From positions 1 through 64,000 of the IMG/VR virus record IMGVR_UViG_3300037493_003022: a DNA stretch of 64,000 nucleotides. The stretch is one strand, 5' to 3'. Within the stretch, counting starts at the first letter, position 1. Each line of letters opens with the position of its first letter. Of this stretch, positions 18,401-27,112 are shown piece after piece. Source of the stretch: a virus. The notes under the pieces were generated by a model, which was given only the letters and a program-made list of their open reading frames with translations, was not told the DNA's origin and searched no databases. Made by a program: the position numbers and the translations under genes.

Positions 18401-21400
18401 CCGAAGCTCCCGCGTCGTGTCGAGATTTGTGGGCACTAACATCGACGCCGTCCACTTGGTTGACACCTGTGATGCTTTGACCTCCCATCTGGAGATCTCC
18501 AGACATCGCACGTGAACCGCTCACAAGAAGGTACTGCTCGTGGTCGTCGTCTGGAAGGCCGCTGAGGAGACCGTGGTCGCTAACCCCACCCGTTCCTGTG
18601 CCAGAACCGGAATCACCTTGAGGACGAATATCGATGATGCTAACGATACCAACTCCCTGCTCAATGACCAAAAGTGCCAGCGGAAAGCTAGTCGGCTCCA
18701 TGAAAGAGGGGATGTTGGCGGCAGGAGCTGCCTCGGCCTCAACCTGGGTAGCGTACTCAGAAGTGCCGTAAATAACACTGACCCGACCATCGCTAGTGAC
18801 GATCACCGTATCAGCTTTAAAGTACCCTGTTGTAAAGGCTGTCCGAGTCCCTGCGAGGTCGTATCTCGCGGAATCAACTTCGTTCGTTGAGGCGGACTCA
18901 TTCGCGCCACCGGCTCCCCAAAAATAATTGAAATAAGCATCTGTCGTAATAGACCCGCGAGTAATAATATCCAAGCCAATATAGTAAGAACCCGGATCAA
19001 TTGTGAAATGATCGACACCTGTTCCAGCAACAACTGCGAGTCCGGTCTTCAGGCGCTGCTTTCTAGTATCTAACAAGTAATCTCTGAGCTGCTCCATTGG
19101 GGCAGTCAGATAGTTTCTTGTTCTATGAATAAATCTTATCGCACCGCTGGCTGTAACGATTGTCGCCAGAAGGATTGAAGTGCCGTATCCCGGAGGGGAA
19201 ACTGAATCCGAAATCTGAGAACTCGCTGAATCGTACACTACATAGTTGGTAGCGTTATCTGTGAGAGTAAGAGAGTTAACTTGAGTCCAAGATACGAACT
19301 TAGAATCGAAATTCGTGCTTCCTCGGCGAATCCACCCGCTACCGGCGGTCACGAGTACGTTCAACCCGGATACAGCAGAAACTAAACCGCCGAAAGAAAC
19401 ACCTGTGGAGTTGTAATCAGCAAACTGCCTAGAAAGATCGACATCATACTCAGAAGTGAGATACTGATACTTAGCATTTCCAATAAGGCGAATAAGTTGC
19501 TCAGACCTAGATTGAATGATACCGCAAAGAACAGAACCTGAAACTCCTGTATAACCAGTAACATCGGCTGAAATATTAGGATAGATAGAACCTGTGGAAC
19601 TATCATTCAGAAGATTCTCTAAGTTATCTTTAATGTTAGAACCCTGAATAATGATTACCGAATTGGAACCGGCTGCACCGATATGAAGAGCGTTGCCTGA
19701 GTGAGCAATCTCCGCCCCTGAAACTGTCGCAGTAGCTCCACTCTCAACGAATAAAATATCCGCTACGTCTGGAGCAGTCACGAGTTTAGACGCAACCCTC
19801 AAGGTTCCCGCTGACAGATAAAGCTCTGCCCCATCAGAGGCTCTCATAACCCTATCGATAGGATTAACAGTGTATGCGGGCAAAACAGCCGAGGGCACTG
19901 AAGCCAAAAGACCTGAAATTCCTACGTAGGAACCCGATCCTGAACAAACGATGCCCTCTCCGATTCCCATATTCGCACCGGAGATAATCATAGAGGCATT
20001 TGTAATAATGCAGCTAGCTCCATCGGAAACGCTAACACCTGTGGAGCAATTAAAAATAGAGATACTGTGAAGAACACTTAGCGTGGGGGCGGTGTTGATT
20101 CTGAATAAGCAGTTGAGAGCGTTTGTGACACCCGAGGCATTCAATCCGCAAATAAACCCACCCTGAACATCGAATAAGTCTACGTTTGGATTAGACGCTA
20201 TAACGAAAACAGTGTCCACACGGACTTCAAAAGATCGAATGTTTATTCCGATGGGCACTACAATGGGAACTGTGTTGTTAACAATGTACGTACCCGGATA
20301 AACAATAAGCTCAAACTCTATGGGTAAGCCATAAGCATCAGGAGTGCCTGCGCCGCCAACTATAGCTGCGGCAACAGCGGTCTCAAGATCGGTGTAGTCT
20401 ACATCCGATCCAGCTTGTCCAATTGTAAGATGCTGCGCGACAGTTCTAGTATTGAAACCTTTCGTTCCACCTCTGGAGACGCCGTAGAACTTATTGTTTC
20501 CAGGTGAAGCCGCATCATTCAAAAGGGTAACAGAGTTTACGCTACGAGAAATAGACTGAGAGAAAGTAAGTGGAACTTCGTAGTCAGTTCCCGGAGAAGC
20601 CGTTGAGGGTGTAGATACGCCAGCGGAAACTGTATTTTTAACAAGACCTGTAGTCAGAGCGCCTAGGTTAACTTCGGCGCTAAGACCTGCGACAGCAGTT
20701 GACACCCAGTAAGGAGAGTTGCTAGGAGCGAGACTCGAAATCAAAACTCCTGAGTCTGCAAAATTGCTACCCGTGGTATCTGCAAAAGTTACGATAGCGT
20801 TCGTGGTGGATGAGTTAGGTCCGCCACCCTCGAAAGTAATCGACACAGCAGCACTATCAAACCAAGTCCCGTCCCCATCAGAAGCTTGCCAACTAGTAAG
20901 GCCGTTCGCTGTAAGCCGGATCTTTGAATTCGGCGTGATGGTGGTGAGGGTCGTTCTCCCGCTCCCGCCAACCCAGTCGATGGTGTCACCCGAATCAGGA
21001 GTGATGACCAGATCGTCCGTGGTCATCGAGGTGTACTTGTAGAGGATGTCTACCCAACCACCGACAGGGAAATCGGTGACTGGGGGAAGCTGGGCGATGT
21101 ACGAGTGCCCACCTGTTCCAGAGAAACAGTACATCCGATTCTTGCCGAGAATTTCGTAGGATGTGCCCGGAGAGGCTGCCGGAGCGATTGTCGTGATTGA
21201 GCGAGAACCTGTGTCGAAAAGCTGTGGGGCATCATTGGCCGGTTGGACAGCGACGACAGCTCCTTCGAGAATGGTCACTAGATCCACCACGTACGGGGCT
21301 CTCGTGATAACCTTCCCGACATAGGTGGCGAGACCACCCGGAGAAACCATAGAAGCGAAGGGATCTAATTTCTCCGATAAAGCTTCCTCTATGGTTGAAT

Positions 21401-22871
21401 AGTGATTGTTTCCGTATTGAGAAATAAGAAAGCTGTCGGAAGAATTTTGGTAAACTAAGAATATGTAGTGGCAAACAAACCAACCATTATCAGCGAGGGC
21501 CATAGAACCCTCAACTGGGTCATTATACGATGTTGGGTCTAAAACCGAAGAGGCGTAGTAAGAGTCACTGCCTCCACCCTCACCCGAAAATACAGCAGCA
21601 ACCCAAGTTAAGTCCGCTTGAGAAGCAAGAGTTTCTCTCTTCCAGTCGCCAACTGTAACAGCAGGATATAAGAGAGACACGCCAAGACCTGTTATGACTA
21701 TCTGATTTAGGTCTGCGCGGTCATACAGCTTCAATGATTCAGAACGATACGGACTATTGAGCCTCTTGGATAGCGCATCCTGATACGCATCTTCAAAGGA
21801 AATATAGTAAACTCTAGTTATGAGGGCATTGTCGGGATCTTCAAAAGAACAGACAGCTCCTAAGATGAGTTGCGATCTGCCCCACACATCATACGTACCC
21901 GGATTGGAACTTAGCGTTGTAGCTACAGACCCAGTCACTAGAGTTACTACAATCCACTGGATTGAGTCTGAAAGATCCGCATACGCAAAAACTTTCTGCG
22001 GAACAGAGTAGACCTCGGGGTTATCAGAAAGGCTGTCGCTGGAACGAAGAAGAACGGAACCGGCTGAAACGGTAAGCGTCTTCGCTACCGTGTCGTGCGT
22101 GACAGTCAGACCTGAAAGAACACGAGAGGATTCAAGAACGCTGTAAGCAGATCCAACTGAAGGGTAGGCAAGAATACCGGCTGCATTACCTTCGTAAAGA
22201 GACGACACCTCTAACGGATGGTCGCCCTCATAATCCAGATTGATAAGGGTATGGTGGTCTATCGATCCACCCGCAAACGCCTCGAGATTCACAATCCTAG
22301 TATTGTGGTCGAACCACTGCTCATATCTAACGGCGTCCCCATTTACGGTAGCCGCTGCTAGCGACACAAGCTTATAACCACCCATAGACTGGTTGGCTAC
22401 AAATGTACGAGTACCATCTGTGAGAACTGCGTTTGGAGATAAACCGCCACCGAGAGCATCCATAGCGTCGATGATCTCGTTTAGGGCGACAGTCCACCCA
22501 GAAACTCCAAACTCGAGAGTCTCAAAGAAGGCGAATTTTCTGAGGAAGGTATTCTCTGTCCTAAAGGCAACAGCGTTGGTTCCTAAAGATTGACCACCGT
22601 TGATAGTACAGCGAATCAAATACGTACCCGGAATGGATTGCGTAGCGTAGAAAGTAGGCTCTGATAGAGCTGGGTTATCAATAACCGCAGTTGAGCCTAA
22701 CGGTATAGATACCAACTCCCAAAAATAAGCGGTCACACCGACTGTATTGTTAAGCCTAAGTGTAACCATAACGTCGCCGGACGAGATCTTTGTGAAGTTA
22801 AAGATCTGCGCGATGCCTGGTTCTGAAGGAATCTCACCATTGACGGTTATGATTATGTGAGGACTTGCCAT
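15468..22871 (-). CDS. Giant tail fibre with C-terminal S74 intramolecular chaperone
   Basis: 2467 aa. It is a beta-rich, Ser/Gly/Thr-rich trimeric fibre. Residues about 860-1450 are paralogous to the other giant fibre and end in the shared linker [20 protein letters not shown] motif GADHVHAHG follows. Residues about 2090-2340 carry left-handed-roll repeats of YadA-head type (GDYNIGIGSHAF, YSNVIMGYGAG). The C-terminus is a peptidase S74/ICA domain: SDIKLKDDI with the Ser2358/Lys2363 self-cleavage dyad, FGFIAQE, then a terminal coiled coil. S74 domains trimerise fibres and cut themselves off. It probably binds the receptor. Confidence 0.85.
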   Translation of the reverse strand: MASPHIIITVNGEIPSEPGIAQIFNFTKISSGDVMVTLRLNNTVGVTAYFWELVSIPLGSTAVIDNPALSEPTFYATQSIPGTYLIRCTINGGQSLGTNAVAFRTENTFLRKFAFFETLEFGVSGWTVALNEIIDAMDALGGGLSPNAVLTDGTRTFVANQSMGGYKLVSLAAATVNGDAVRYEQWFDHNTRIVNLEAFAGGSIDHHTLINLDYEGDHPLEVSSLYEGNAAGILAYPSVGSAYSVLESSRVLSGLTVTHDTVAKTLTVSAGSVLLRSSDSLSDNPEVYSVPQKVFAYADLSDSIQWIVVTLVTGSVATTLSSNPGTYDVWGRSQLILGAVCSFEDPDNALITRVYYISFEDAYQDALSKRLNSPYRSESLKLYDRADLNQIVITGLGVSLLYPAVTVGDWKRETLASQADLTWVAAVFSGEGGGSDSYYASSVLDPTSYNDPVEGSMALADNGWFVCHYIFLVYQNSSDSFLISQYGNNHYSTIEEALSEKLDPFASMVSPGGLATYVGKVITRAPYVVDLVTILEGAVVAVQPANDAPQLFDTGSRSITTIAPAASPGTSYEILGKNRMYCFSGTGGHSYIAQLPPVTDFPVGGWVDILYKYTSMTTDDLVITPDSGDTIDWVGGSGRTTLTTITPNSKIRLTANGLTSWQASDGDGTWFDSAAVSITFEGGGPNSSTTNAIVTFADTTGSNFADSGVLISSLAPSNSPYWVSTAVAGLSAEVNLGALTTGLVKNTVSAGVSTPSTASPGTDYEVPLTFSQSISRSVNSVTLLNDAASPGNNKFYGVSRGGTKGFNTRTVAQHLTIGQAGSDVDYTDLETAVAAAIVGGAGTPDAYGLPIEFELIVYPGTYIVNNTVPIVVPIGINIRSFEVRVDTVFVIASNPNVDLFDVQGGFICGLNASGVTNALNCLFRINTAPTLSVLHSISIFNCSTGVSVSDGASCIITNASMIISGANMGIGEGIVCSGSGSYVGISGLLASVPSAVLPAYTVNPIDRVMRASDGAELYLSAGTLRVASKLVTAPDVADILFVESGATATVSGAEIAHSGNALHIGAAGSNSVIIIQGSNIKDNLENLLNDSSTGSIYPNISADVTGYTGVSGSVLCGIIQSRSEQLIRLIGNAKYQYLTSEYDVDLSRQFADYNSTGVSFGGLVSAVSGLNVLVTAGSGWIRRGSTNFDSKFVSWTQVNSLTLTDNATNYVVYDSASSQISDSVSPPGYGTSILLATIVTASGAIRFIHRTRNYLTAPMEQLRDYLLDTRKQRLKTGLAVVAGTGVDHFTIDPGSYYIGLDIITRGSITTDAYFNYFWGAGGANESASTNEVDSARYDLAGTRTAFTTGYFKADTVIVTSDGRVSVIYGTSEYATQVEAEAAPAANIPSFMEPTSFPLALLVIEQGVGIVSIIDIRPQGDSGSGTGTGGVSDHGLLSGLPDDDHEQYLLVSGSRAMSGDLQMGGQSITGVNQVDGVDVSAHKSRHDAGASDGLTTGVPAGLLVGNTSSTGGASSWAVSNHVHGVPRGTPSSIGLTNVIGSSTDFVGADHVHAHGNLGPGTSLHSAVTTSLNGFMISTDKLKLDNATATPTADRLVMTGAGSTRLNAWVDANVVGSGASAVNRIAIFNNTTATAIVDSGKYLSDYSVTGHTHAYEPVVSVKGNLTALPSGVLTVTGTAACLFANAGITITQAATGASGYLTSGDWNTFTNKVSGTYPTVVVDSAVAVWDTTSGKNIRQCPVTIGTTGIMSITGVGASVVLSGSTSGTTTIKSSAAPTSWTFNLPDRAGTVGQVLTASGSNVYTWSTPVSPGTGDVIWDSSLGTPLDGYIALFSGATGKLIKNSGQGISSLLQVNGVQTNTGAKTFSAATLKVAGAGAGVGTLAYASSASSAIQTFQAVGNGTTTGIVYCSGGQDVSIADGGTGVSSIASGAVYSDGTSLYGEAQLSATRGGTGNGTYVIGDILYASSTSALTRLNASTAGRYLRTNGPGTAPSWVQVPLTDITATGTSSNTTNTSVLTISGAAITYRTFNFHEHDVATANVKVGASALDSVAAGAGTSSGVSNTAVGYGSLTAVVGGVAAYSGSYNSGYGMYSGSNITLGQSNTCIGAYSLYTGTTCLYNTMIGDSSGRNVTGDYNIGIGSHAFYSAVTNTTGDYNIAVGHQAGRGLTSASHSIAIGNAALGKSAATWTTGNYNIAIGKDVMSAATTAYNNTIMGVTAATSLTTGYSNVIMGYGAGQTTIATLIGFENVIIGKDAHGGSSNASRIVAIGCLAVAGSEIGGVAVGYNASSALSGVSLGANASSGSGICISQNSAATTASDSGINIGCSSATATASQIRIGTSGVHTNFYSPTGTVIWTSSDIKLKDDIEPSELGLDFITALRPVSYRWIREKGLSSRKSFGFIAQEIQALVDANKFKIVDDPTIDNPDTEDPHLSLSYQDFIAPMVKAIQEQQVMIDQLRSELNALKGA
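18480..20290 (-). repeat. Paralogous fibre block (copy in the 2467-aa fibre)
   Basis: This segment encodes about 600 aa that match, in order, the protein of 30250-32050. Shared landmarks are R(A/V)DTVF(I/V)IA, K(F/Y)QYL, RNYLTAPxEQL, SGSYYIG, DLAGTxTA and [16 protein letters not shown]. The DNA here is noticeably less GC rich than the other copy. Limits are approximate. Confidence 0.75.
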
Positions 22872-22878
22872 CTATCAC

Positions 22879-23232
22879 CTAGCCGTTGTTCAGGTCGTCG
22901 TAGATTCGGACAGCTAAATTCCCCTTGACGGGAAGCGTTAGCTTCTCTCCACCCGTATAAATCACGTCAAACTCAGCTCTGTATTCCCCTGCGGTATTCG
23001 TATCAGTAGCTCCCCACTGATAACGAAGAACGCCTGAGGTTAGAGGAGACTCTAAAACCCCGGTTGAACTAACTTTAACGACACCTGCGGTATCGTACAT
23101 GTAGAAATTTACGGAGGTAGCTCCCGTAAAATCAAAAGGGTCTTCGTTCTGATCTTTTACGATTAGTCTGAGATATGGACGCCGAGCGTGACGCTTGATT
23201 ACGAAGGTAGCTGCTACGGGGACAATCGCCAT
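22879..23232 (-). CDS. BppU-N-like baseplate accessory protein
   Basis: 117 aa. The pattern YLRLIVKDQNEDPFDFTGATSVNFYMYD resembles the N-terminal immunoglobulin-like domain of phage baseplate upper proteins (BppU), where the L-x-V-x-D-x-x-x-x-P-x-D-L-T-G-A motif recurs. It probably attaches fibres or decorates the tail. The ribosome site AGGAGGATT overlaps the end of the 48-aa gene, so the two are coupled. Confidence 0.6.
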   Translation of the reverse strand: MAIVPVAATFVIKRHARRPYLRLIVKDQNEDPFDFTGATSVNFYMYDTAGVVKVSSTGVLESPLTSGVLRYQWGATDTNTAGEYRAEFDVIYTGGEKLTLPVKGNLAVRIYDDLNNG

Positions 23233-23379
23233 CTAATCCTCCTGCCAAACAGTGACTTCTATCTCCTCCAGAACTTCCACAGTCATTTCCTCGCTGTAAA
23301 AGACTGGCGGGGGTGGAGGGTCGAACCCCTGGAGGAGAAGAGTTTGAACCCGTTTTCCTTTTTGAATAACCGAAGTCAT
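23233..23379 (-). CDS. Small Pro-rich protein, 48 aa
   Basis: Begins MTSVIQKGKRVQTL, contains FDPPPPPVFYSEE and ends in an acidic beta-like segment (VEVLEEIEVTVWQED). The ATG shares a base with the previous stop (TAATG) and the TAG directly abuts the next ATG, so the reading frame exactly fills the 147-nt gap between two structural genes. The upstream TTCCACGG context has no strong ribosome site, which suggests coupled translation. Not recognised; probably a tail accessory protein. Confidence 0.65.
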   Translation of the reverse strand: MTSVIQKGKRVQTLLLQGFDPPPPPVFYSEEMTVEVLEEIEVTVWQED

Positions 23380-23963
23380 TAGCTCACCGTGGAAATCCCG
23401 TGTGATGAGACGACTGTTCCAATTGAGTCAACTACGGTCACAACTAGATTGTACGGCCTATCGGCGGTAAGTCCTAAATCGTGCGTCAAACTGAAGTGGT
23501 TGTCTGTCTTCGGAGACGAAGAAGTCTCTGTAAACAGGAGAGTTCCAGCCATGTCATAGGCTCGAACAATGCAAGAGACGAGGTCGGCTTGAACCATCGG
23601 TTGCCCTCCCCGGTCAAGCCAAACCTCCATGTACATGCGAGGAACTGAGTCATCGAAAGCTACGTTGATCTGAGCATCAGCAAAAGAATTGTACGAGACA
23701 CAGACTTCCGAACCCCACCATGACTTATCGTAATCGACGAAGATTTCAACTTTCCAGATACCAATAGAATCTGGCGTGAAGGATATTCGATAATCCCCAG
23801 AGACTCCGATTTCAGCTATAGTGACTGGAAGAGCGGAAATGATTCCGTTCTTGTAAATAATAGTTGTGAAGTCAACTACACCGGAATGTTTTGTGTAGGA
23901 ATCCTCTTCAAAGATGGGAAACACATCTACGAAAGTTGTTCCTAGGTTTAATTGATACGCCAT
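23379..23963 (-). CDS. Two-domain Ig-like tail accessory protein
   Basis: 194 aa. Two beta-rich halves: residues 1-95 (TTFVDVFPIFEEDSY..., GVSGDYRISFTPDSIGIWKVEIFVDY) and 100-194 (RMYMEVWLDRGGQPMVQADLVSCIVRAYD...). Both resemble the BppU-N-like immunoglobulin fold of the 117-aa protein downstream. It is probably a baseplate or fibre-anchoring protein. Its start and the stop of the 202-aa gene share a base. Confidence 0.55.
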   Translation of the reverse strand: MAYQLNLGTTFVDVFPIFEEDSYTKHSGVVDFTTIIYKNGIISALPVTIAEIGVSGDYRISFTPDSIGIWKVEIFVDYDKSWWGSEVCVSYNSFADAQINVAFDDSVPRMYMEVWLDRGGQPMVQADLVSCIVRAYDMAGTLLFTETSSSPKTDNHFSLTHDLGLTADRPYNLVVTVVDSIGTVVSSHGISTVS

Positions 23964-24571
23964 TATCTTCCTCTCCGTGTATCCCTCAGATCAGAGGAGC
24001 TATTTATATCTTTTACTGCTTGATAAATAACAGCTTTGAACTCATCGATTCTAATCTTTTGGTACTCTTCATCTTTCTTAGATTGCTTCTCTAGTAGGAT
24101 TTTCAAATCCCTCTGGGAAGCATCGACATCGCCAACTTTATCTTCGATAGAAAGAAGAGCTTTTTGCGTATCAGTAACTTGGTCGGTGAGAGTAAAATAT
24201 TGATAAAGCCACCCGCTACCAACTAAAATAATAAATCCTATTGTGCTAACTAAAATGCCTCTGAGCCACCTCCCCCAACCCTCAAGATCCAAACTCAACT
24301 TGCCGATGGTCTCTTTTTGATTGCAGTCATGCGGCATGGACGCCCTCTCCTTTGCGGTGATTGCGATCTTCTTGGTGTCCTCTTCCCTATCCCGCAAAGC
24401 CTCCAGCTTGGCTTCAACCCAAGCCTTGTCAGCTTTCTGTTCGAGATCTTTTTTCAACCATCCAAAGGTTGATGATCCCATAGGGGGTGTTGTGTATTTT
24501 GGCTCATCTGAGCGTAGTGGCACGTCGTCCTCCTCGAAGAGATTTGAAATTTTTGGTGATGAAGTGAGCAT
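23963..24571 (-). CDS. Membrane-anchored coiled-coil protein
   Basis: 202 aa. A charged N-terminal half contains heptad-rich helix (about 45-75), then one transmembrane segment (GILVSTIGFIILVGSGWLYQYF, about 104-125), then a second coiled coil (130-175). The layout resembles XhlA-type or other accessory membrane proteins, but no family is certain. It is surrounded by tail genes. It could also be a lysis or superinfection factor. An AGAGGGAG ribosome site precedes the ATG. Confidence 0.55.
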   Translation of the reverse strand: MLTSSPKISNLFEEDDVPLRSDEPKYTTPPMGSSTFGWLKKDLEQKADKAWVEAKLEALRDREEDTKKIAITAKERASMPHDCNQKETIGKLSLDLEGWGRWLRGILVSTIGFIILVGSGWLYQYFTLTDQVTDTQKALLSIEDKVGDVDASQRDLKILLEKQSKKDEEYQKIRIDEFKAVIYQAVKDINSSSDLRDTRRGR

Positions 24572-24687
24572 ATTCTCCCTCTTACCCTTTGAAGGTACGA
24601 TACCACTTTATCCCCCCGAGAACGACTAACACGCCTGCCACATAGGACCTATGAACAACATGCACTCCTACGAGACGACCTTACTCC

Positions 24688-24900
24688 TTATGGGACAACA
24701 ATGACCCGGTAGTTGACCGACTTGACAAACAGCGCGATGTTTTTGGTACACGCCTGGCACTTGGTCGACTTGATCTTATCCCGCCCGATGTCACCCAGCG
24801 AATACTTCGCCACCATCGTTGCTGTGTTTGCGACCGACTGGGTCACGCCACAGGATGGACACACGATCACAAAGGGCACGCCGATACCCGCTTCACTCAT
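24688..24900 (-). CDS. Small zinc-ribbon protein
   Basis: 70 aa with two CxxC knuckles (CPSCG near 13-17 and CQAC near 48-51), typical of a zinc ribbon. Its ATG overlaps the stop of the 73-aa gene (ATGA). It is the last gene of a GC-rich three-gene block. Function unknown; it could be a structural knot or bind nucleic acid. Confidence 0.6.
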   Translation of the reverse strand: MSEAGIGVPFVIVCPSCGVTQSVANTATMVAKYSLGDIGRDKIKSTKCQACTKNIALFVKSVNYRVIVVP

Positions 24901-25118
24901 GAGAACACCACGTCCTTCTTCACCCCCGCCACGTTGATGGACAGGTTGGTCATCAGCTTGGCGACCCCGCCGACGTTCACGTAAACCGCCACGGCGCGCT
25001 TCGAGACGCCCGCCACATTGACGAAGATATTGGGCGTCGTTGCCCCGCCGCCAGCGGAGAGCTTGATGTCACCGAGCGCGGCGCCCGGATCACGGAGGAT
25101 GATGTCACCGGCTGCCAT
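24897..25118 (-). CDS. Small repeat protein of the tail-appendage cassette
   Basis: 73 aa with three copies of a short motif (FVNVAGVSK, YVNVGGVAK, SINVAGVKK) spaced 15-20 residues. The pattern matches small phage structural proteins described as having repeated V-x-G-V-x-K strands. Codon use is GC rich like the 660-aa gene 4 nt upstream. A role on the particle is inferred. Confidence 0.55.
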   Translation of the reverse strand: MAAGDIILRDPGAALGDIKLSAGGGATTPNIFVNVAGVSKRAVAVYVNVGGVAKLMTNLSINVAGVKKDVVFS

Positions 25119-25121
25119 GGC

Positions 25122-27104
25122 TCAGATCGGCGTCCAGGGCTCGCTGGCCCCGGATAGCCCCGAAGATGATTCATACACGCGGGAGATGAGCTGGCGGGTG
25201 TTGTCATAACACTTGTACGTGTAGACTCCGCCGACAGCCGATGTCACCTCGTAGAGCAGCTCCCCGCTCGTGTAGTCGTGGATCTTCACGGGCAATGCCC
25301 CCGTCCCGGTGAACTCTGTGATGGCCTTGGTGCCCGTGTAGGTGATCGAGTGGTAGGTCACGCAGAACTGGATGCCGCAGCTCCCGCGCGTGGAGTACAG
25401 CCGCCACTTGCGCGCCGACTCGATGTTCATCTGATTCGCCTTCGGGTCCCCCGGCCAGCGCTTGAAGACATCCCAGCAGTCCGCGGCGCACTGGTAGTAC
25501 CCGACCTCCGCGAACACCGCTGGGCGGAAGGCATCGAGGATCTGCCAGCCATCGGCAACTCCTAAGTTACCCTCTCCCGCGAGGATCTCCACGTAGAGAC
25601 ACGCCCACGCCACGCCCGTCGTGCCGTGCCAGTATTTGATGACCCAGCCAGACGCCCATTGGATCGCGTAGTCGGGATCTGCGATATAGGCCGGCGCCGT
25701 CGCCGCAACCTCAAGGTACTGCACTGGCAGAGAGAAATCGGTGTCGACGATGGTATTCCAGATCGTATGGTTCGCAGTGTCGATCCCCGTCGCGGGGACA
25801 GCATCCGTGGAGTAGTTCAGGTACAGGACGCCGCCCACGCCCGCGATGGTGGCTCGCGCCGACGAGAAGACCTTCACGTCGACATACGACTTCCCGCGCT
25901 GGAGCGTCGCCCCGACCCCGCCTATGGCCCCAGCGTCAAATCGCTGTAGTGCGCTCTCCTCCCCGCAGATCGACCCGGCCGCCAGGCCACTCGTATAGGC
26001 CCGCGCGGTCTGCGCTCCAACCTGGATAGTCGGGACGCCGGCCGTCGCCATGGCGCCGGATACGCACCAGTGCAGCGCCACCCCGGACTGGCGCAGCGTA
26101 ATTGCACCCGGCTCCTCGATGTCGAAGGGGATGCGGATCACCTGCTGGTCGGCGGCTGTCGTCGCCCCGATGTCTTGCATGCGGAAGGGGAGCTGGATAC
26201 TGACCGACGTGCCGACCGCGCTCGCCCGCGTGAACTCGTAGGTGATGACGAGCTTGACGCAGAAGTGCGCGAACCCGTTTACCGCGGTCGCCACCTGGAA
26301 GTTGTGCACCAAGGTCGTATTGGGATTCGCGCCCTTCAGCGACCAGATGAAGCGGAAGGCTTTGTCAGAACCCAGCGCTCGCTCGATCAACCCCGACGTG
26401 AACGTCGCTCCCGCCGTGTCGATGCGCGTCAACATCTGGAAGTCGACCGTTCCCCCGACATCGTTTTCGTTCCCCTCGATGAGGAAGAAATAGTCGCGGA
26501 TCGTCGGGTTCGTCACCTCGCGGATAATACCACTGGCCCCGGTGAGAATGGGGATCTGGTCTGTCCCCATGTTCGTGCCGAGCGTCGACGGGATGTCCGC
26601 ATTAGACTGCACGGACCCGAGGGGGATGATCATCGTCTTGAGGCAGTTCGTGGCGGCGTCGTCGAATTCGTAGGTCAGCTTCAGCAAGGCGCAGGAGTTA
26701 ATCGTCGTAAGTCCCGTGCCGCCTGAGAGCGTCCAAAAGTTGCGGATATAGACGGTCTTCGTGGCCAGGGCGCCGAAGTTGGCGATGAAGAACGCGGTGA
26801 AGTCGAACCCGTAGAGAATCCCCAGGGCCTCGCCCGAGGTGGTGTAATCGTCCAGCTCATAACCAACGGGCGAGGCGCTCCACGTCACGTTATCGAAGGA
26901 CACCTGGACGCGCAACTCGCCGAGCGTGTTTCCGGTCGCAGTGCATACGTCCTGACAGTAGACCTCGATGATGGCGCTCTTGATGACCCGCGAGTTGGTC
27001 TCCGCGTATACCGTCTGCACCGCGAAATTTCGATTCGTGGAGTTCGCCACCGACGCGGTGTCGGTCGGGAAGCCCCACAGGGTCGTCTTGCTCCTCATTA
27101 CCAT
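25122..27104 (-). CDS. Large GC-rich structural protein (unknown)
   Basis: 660 aa, beta-rich, no signal peptide. Internal similarity is seen between strands such as LKLTYEFDDA and KLVITYEFTRA and in the approach to each. The last 60 residues (LPVKIHDYTSGELLYEVTS..., GGVYTYKC) look like a small Ig/carboxypeptidase-regulatory-like domain. It lies between the giant fibre and the small repeat protein and has much higher GC than flanking genes. It may be an adhesin or decoration protein acquired as a unit with the two genes downstream. Confidence 0.6.
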   Translation of the reverse strand: MVMRSKTTLWGFPTDTASVANSTNRNFAVQTVYAETNSRVIKSAIIEVYCQDVCTATGNTLGELRVQVSFDNVTWSASPVGYELDDYTTSGEALGILYGFDFTAFFIANFGALATKTVYIRNFWTLSGGTGLTTINSCALLKLTYEFDDAATNCLKTMIIPLGSVQSNADIPSTLGTNMGTDQIPILTGASGIIREVTNPTIRDYFFLIEGNENDVGGTVDFQMLTRIDTAGATFTSGLIERALGSDKAFRFIWSLKGANPNTTLVHNFQVATAVNGFAHFCVKLVITYEFTRASAVGTSVSIQLPFRMQDIGATTAADQQVIRIPFDIEEPGAITLRQSGVALHWCVSGAMATAGVPTIQVGAQTARAYTSGLAAGSICGEESALQRFDAGAIGGVGATLQRGKSYVDVKVFSSARATIAGVGGVLYLNYSTDAVPATGIDTANHTIWNTIVDTDFSLPVQYLEVAATAPAYIADPDYAIQWASGWVIKYWHGTTGVAWACLYVEILAGEGNLGVADGWQILDAFRPAVFAEVGYYQCAADCWDVFKRWPGDPKANQMNIESARKWRLYSTRGSCGIQFCVTYHSITYTGTKAITEFTGTGALPVKIHDYTSGELLYEVTSAVGGVYTYKCYDNTRQLISRVYESSSGLSGASEPWTPI

Positions 27105-27112
27105 ACGTCACC

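Noticed and set aside
24582-24665. 27-aa GTG-start membrane peptide between the zinc-ribbon and coiled-coil genes
   Set aside because: The Shine-Dalgarno-like AGGA directly abuts the GTG, too close for use; support is weak.
25278-26726. Several plus- and minus-strand frames of 80-218 aa overlapping the 660-aa gene
   Set aside because: All are shadows in GC-rich DNA with no family features.
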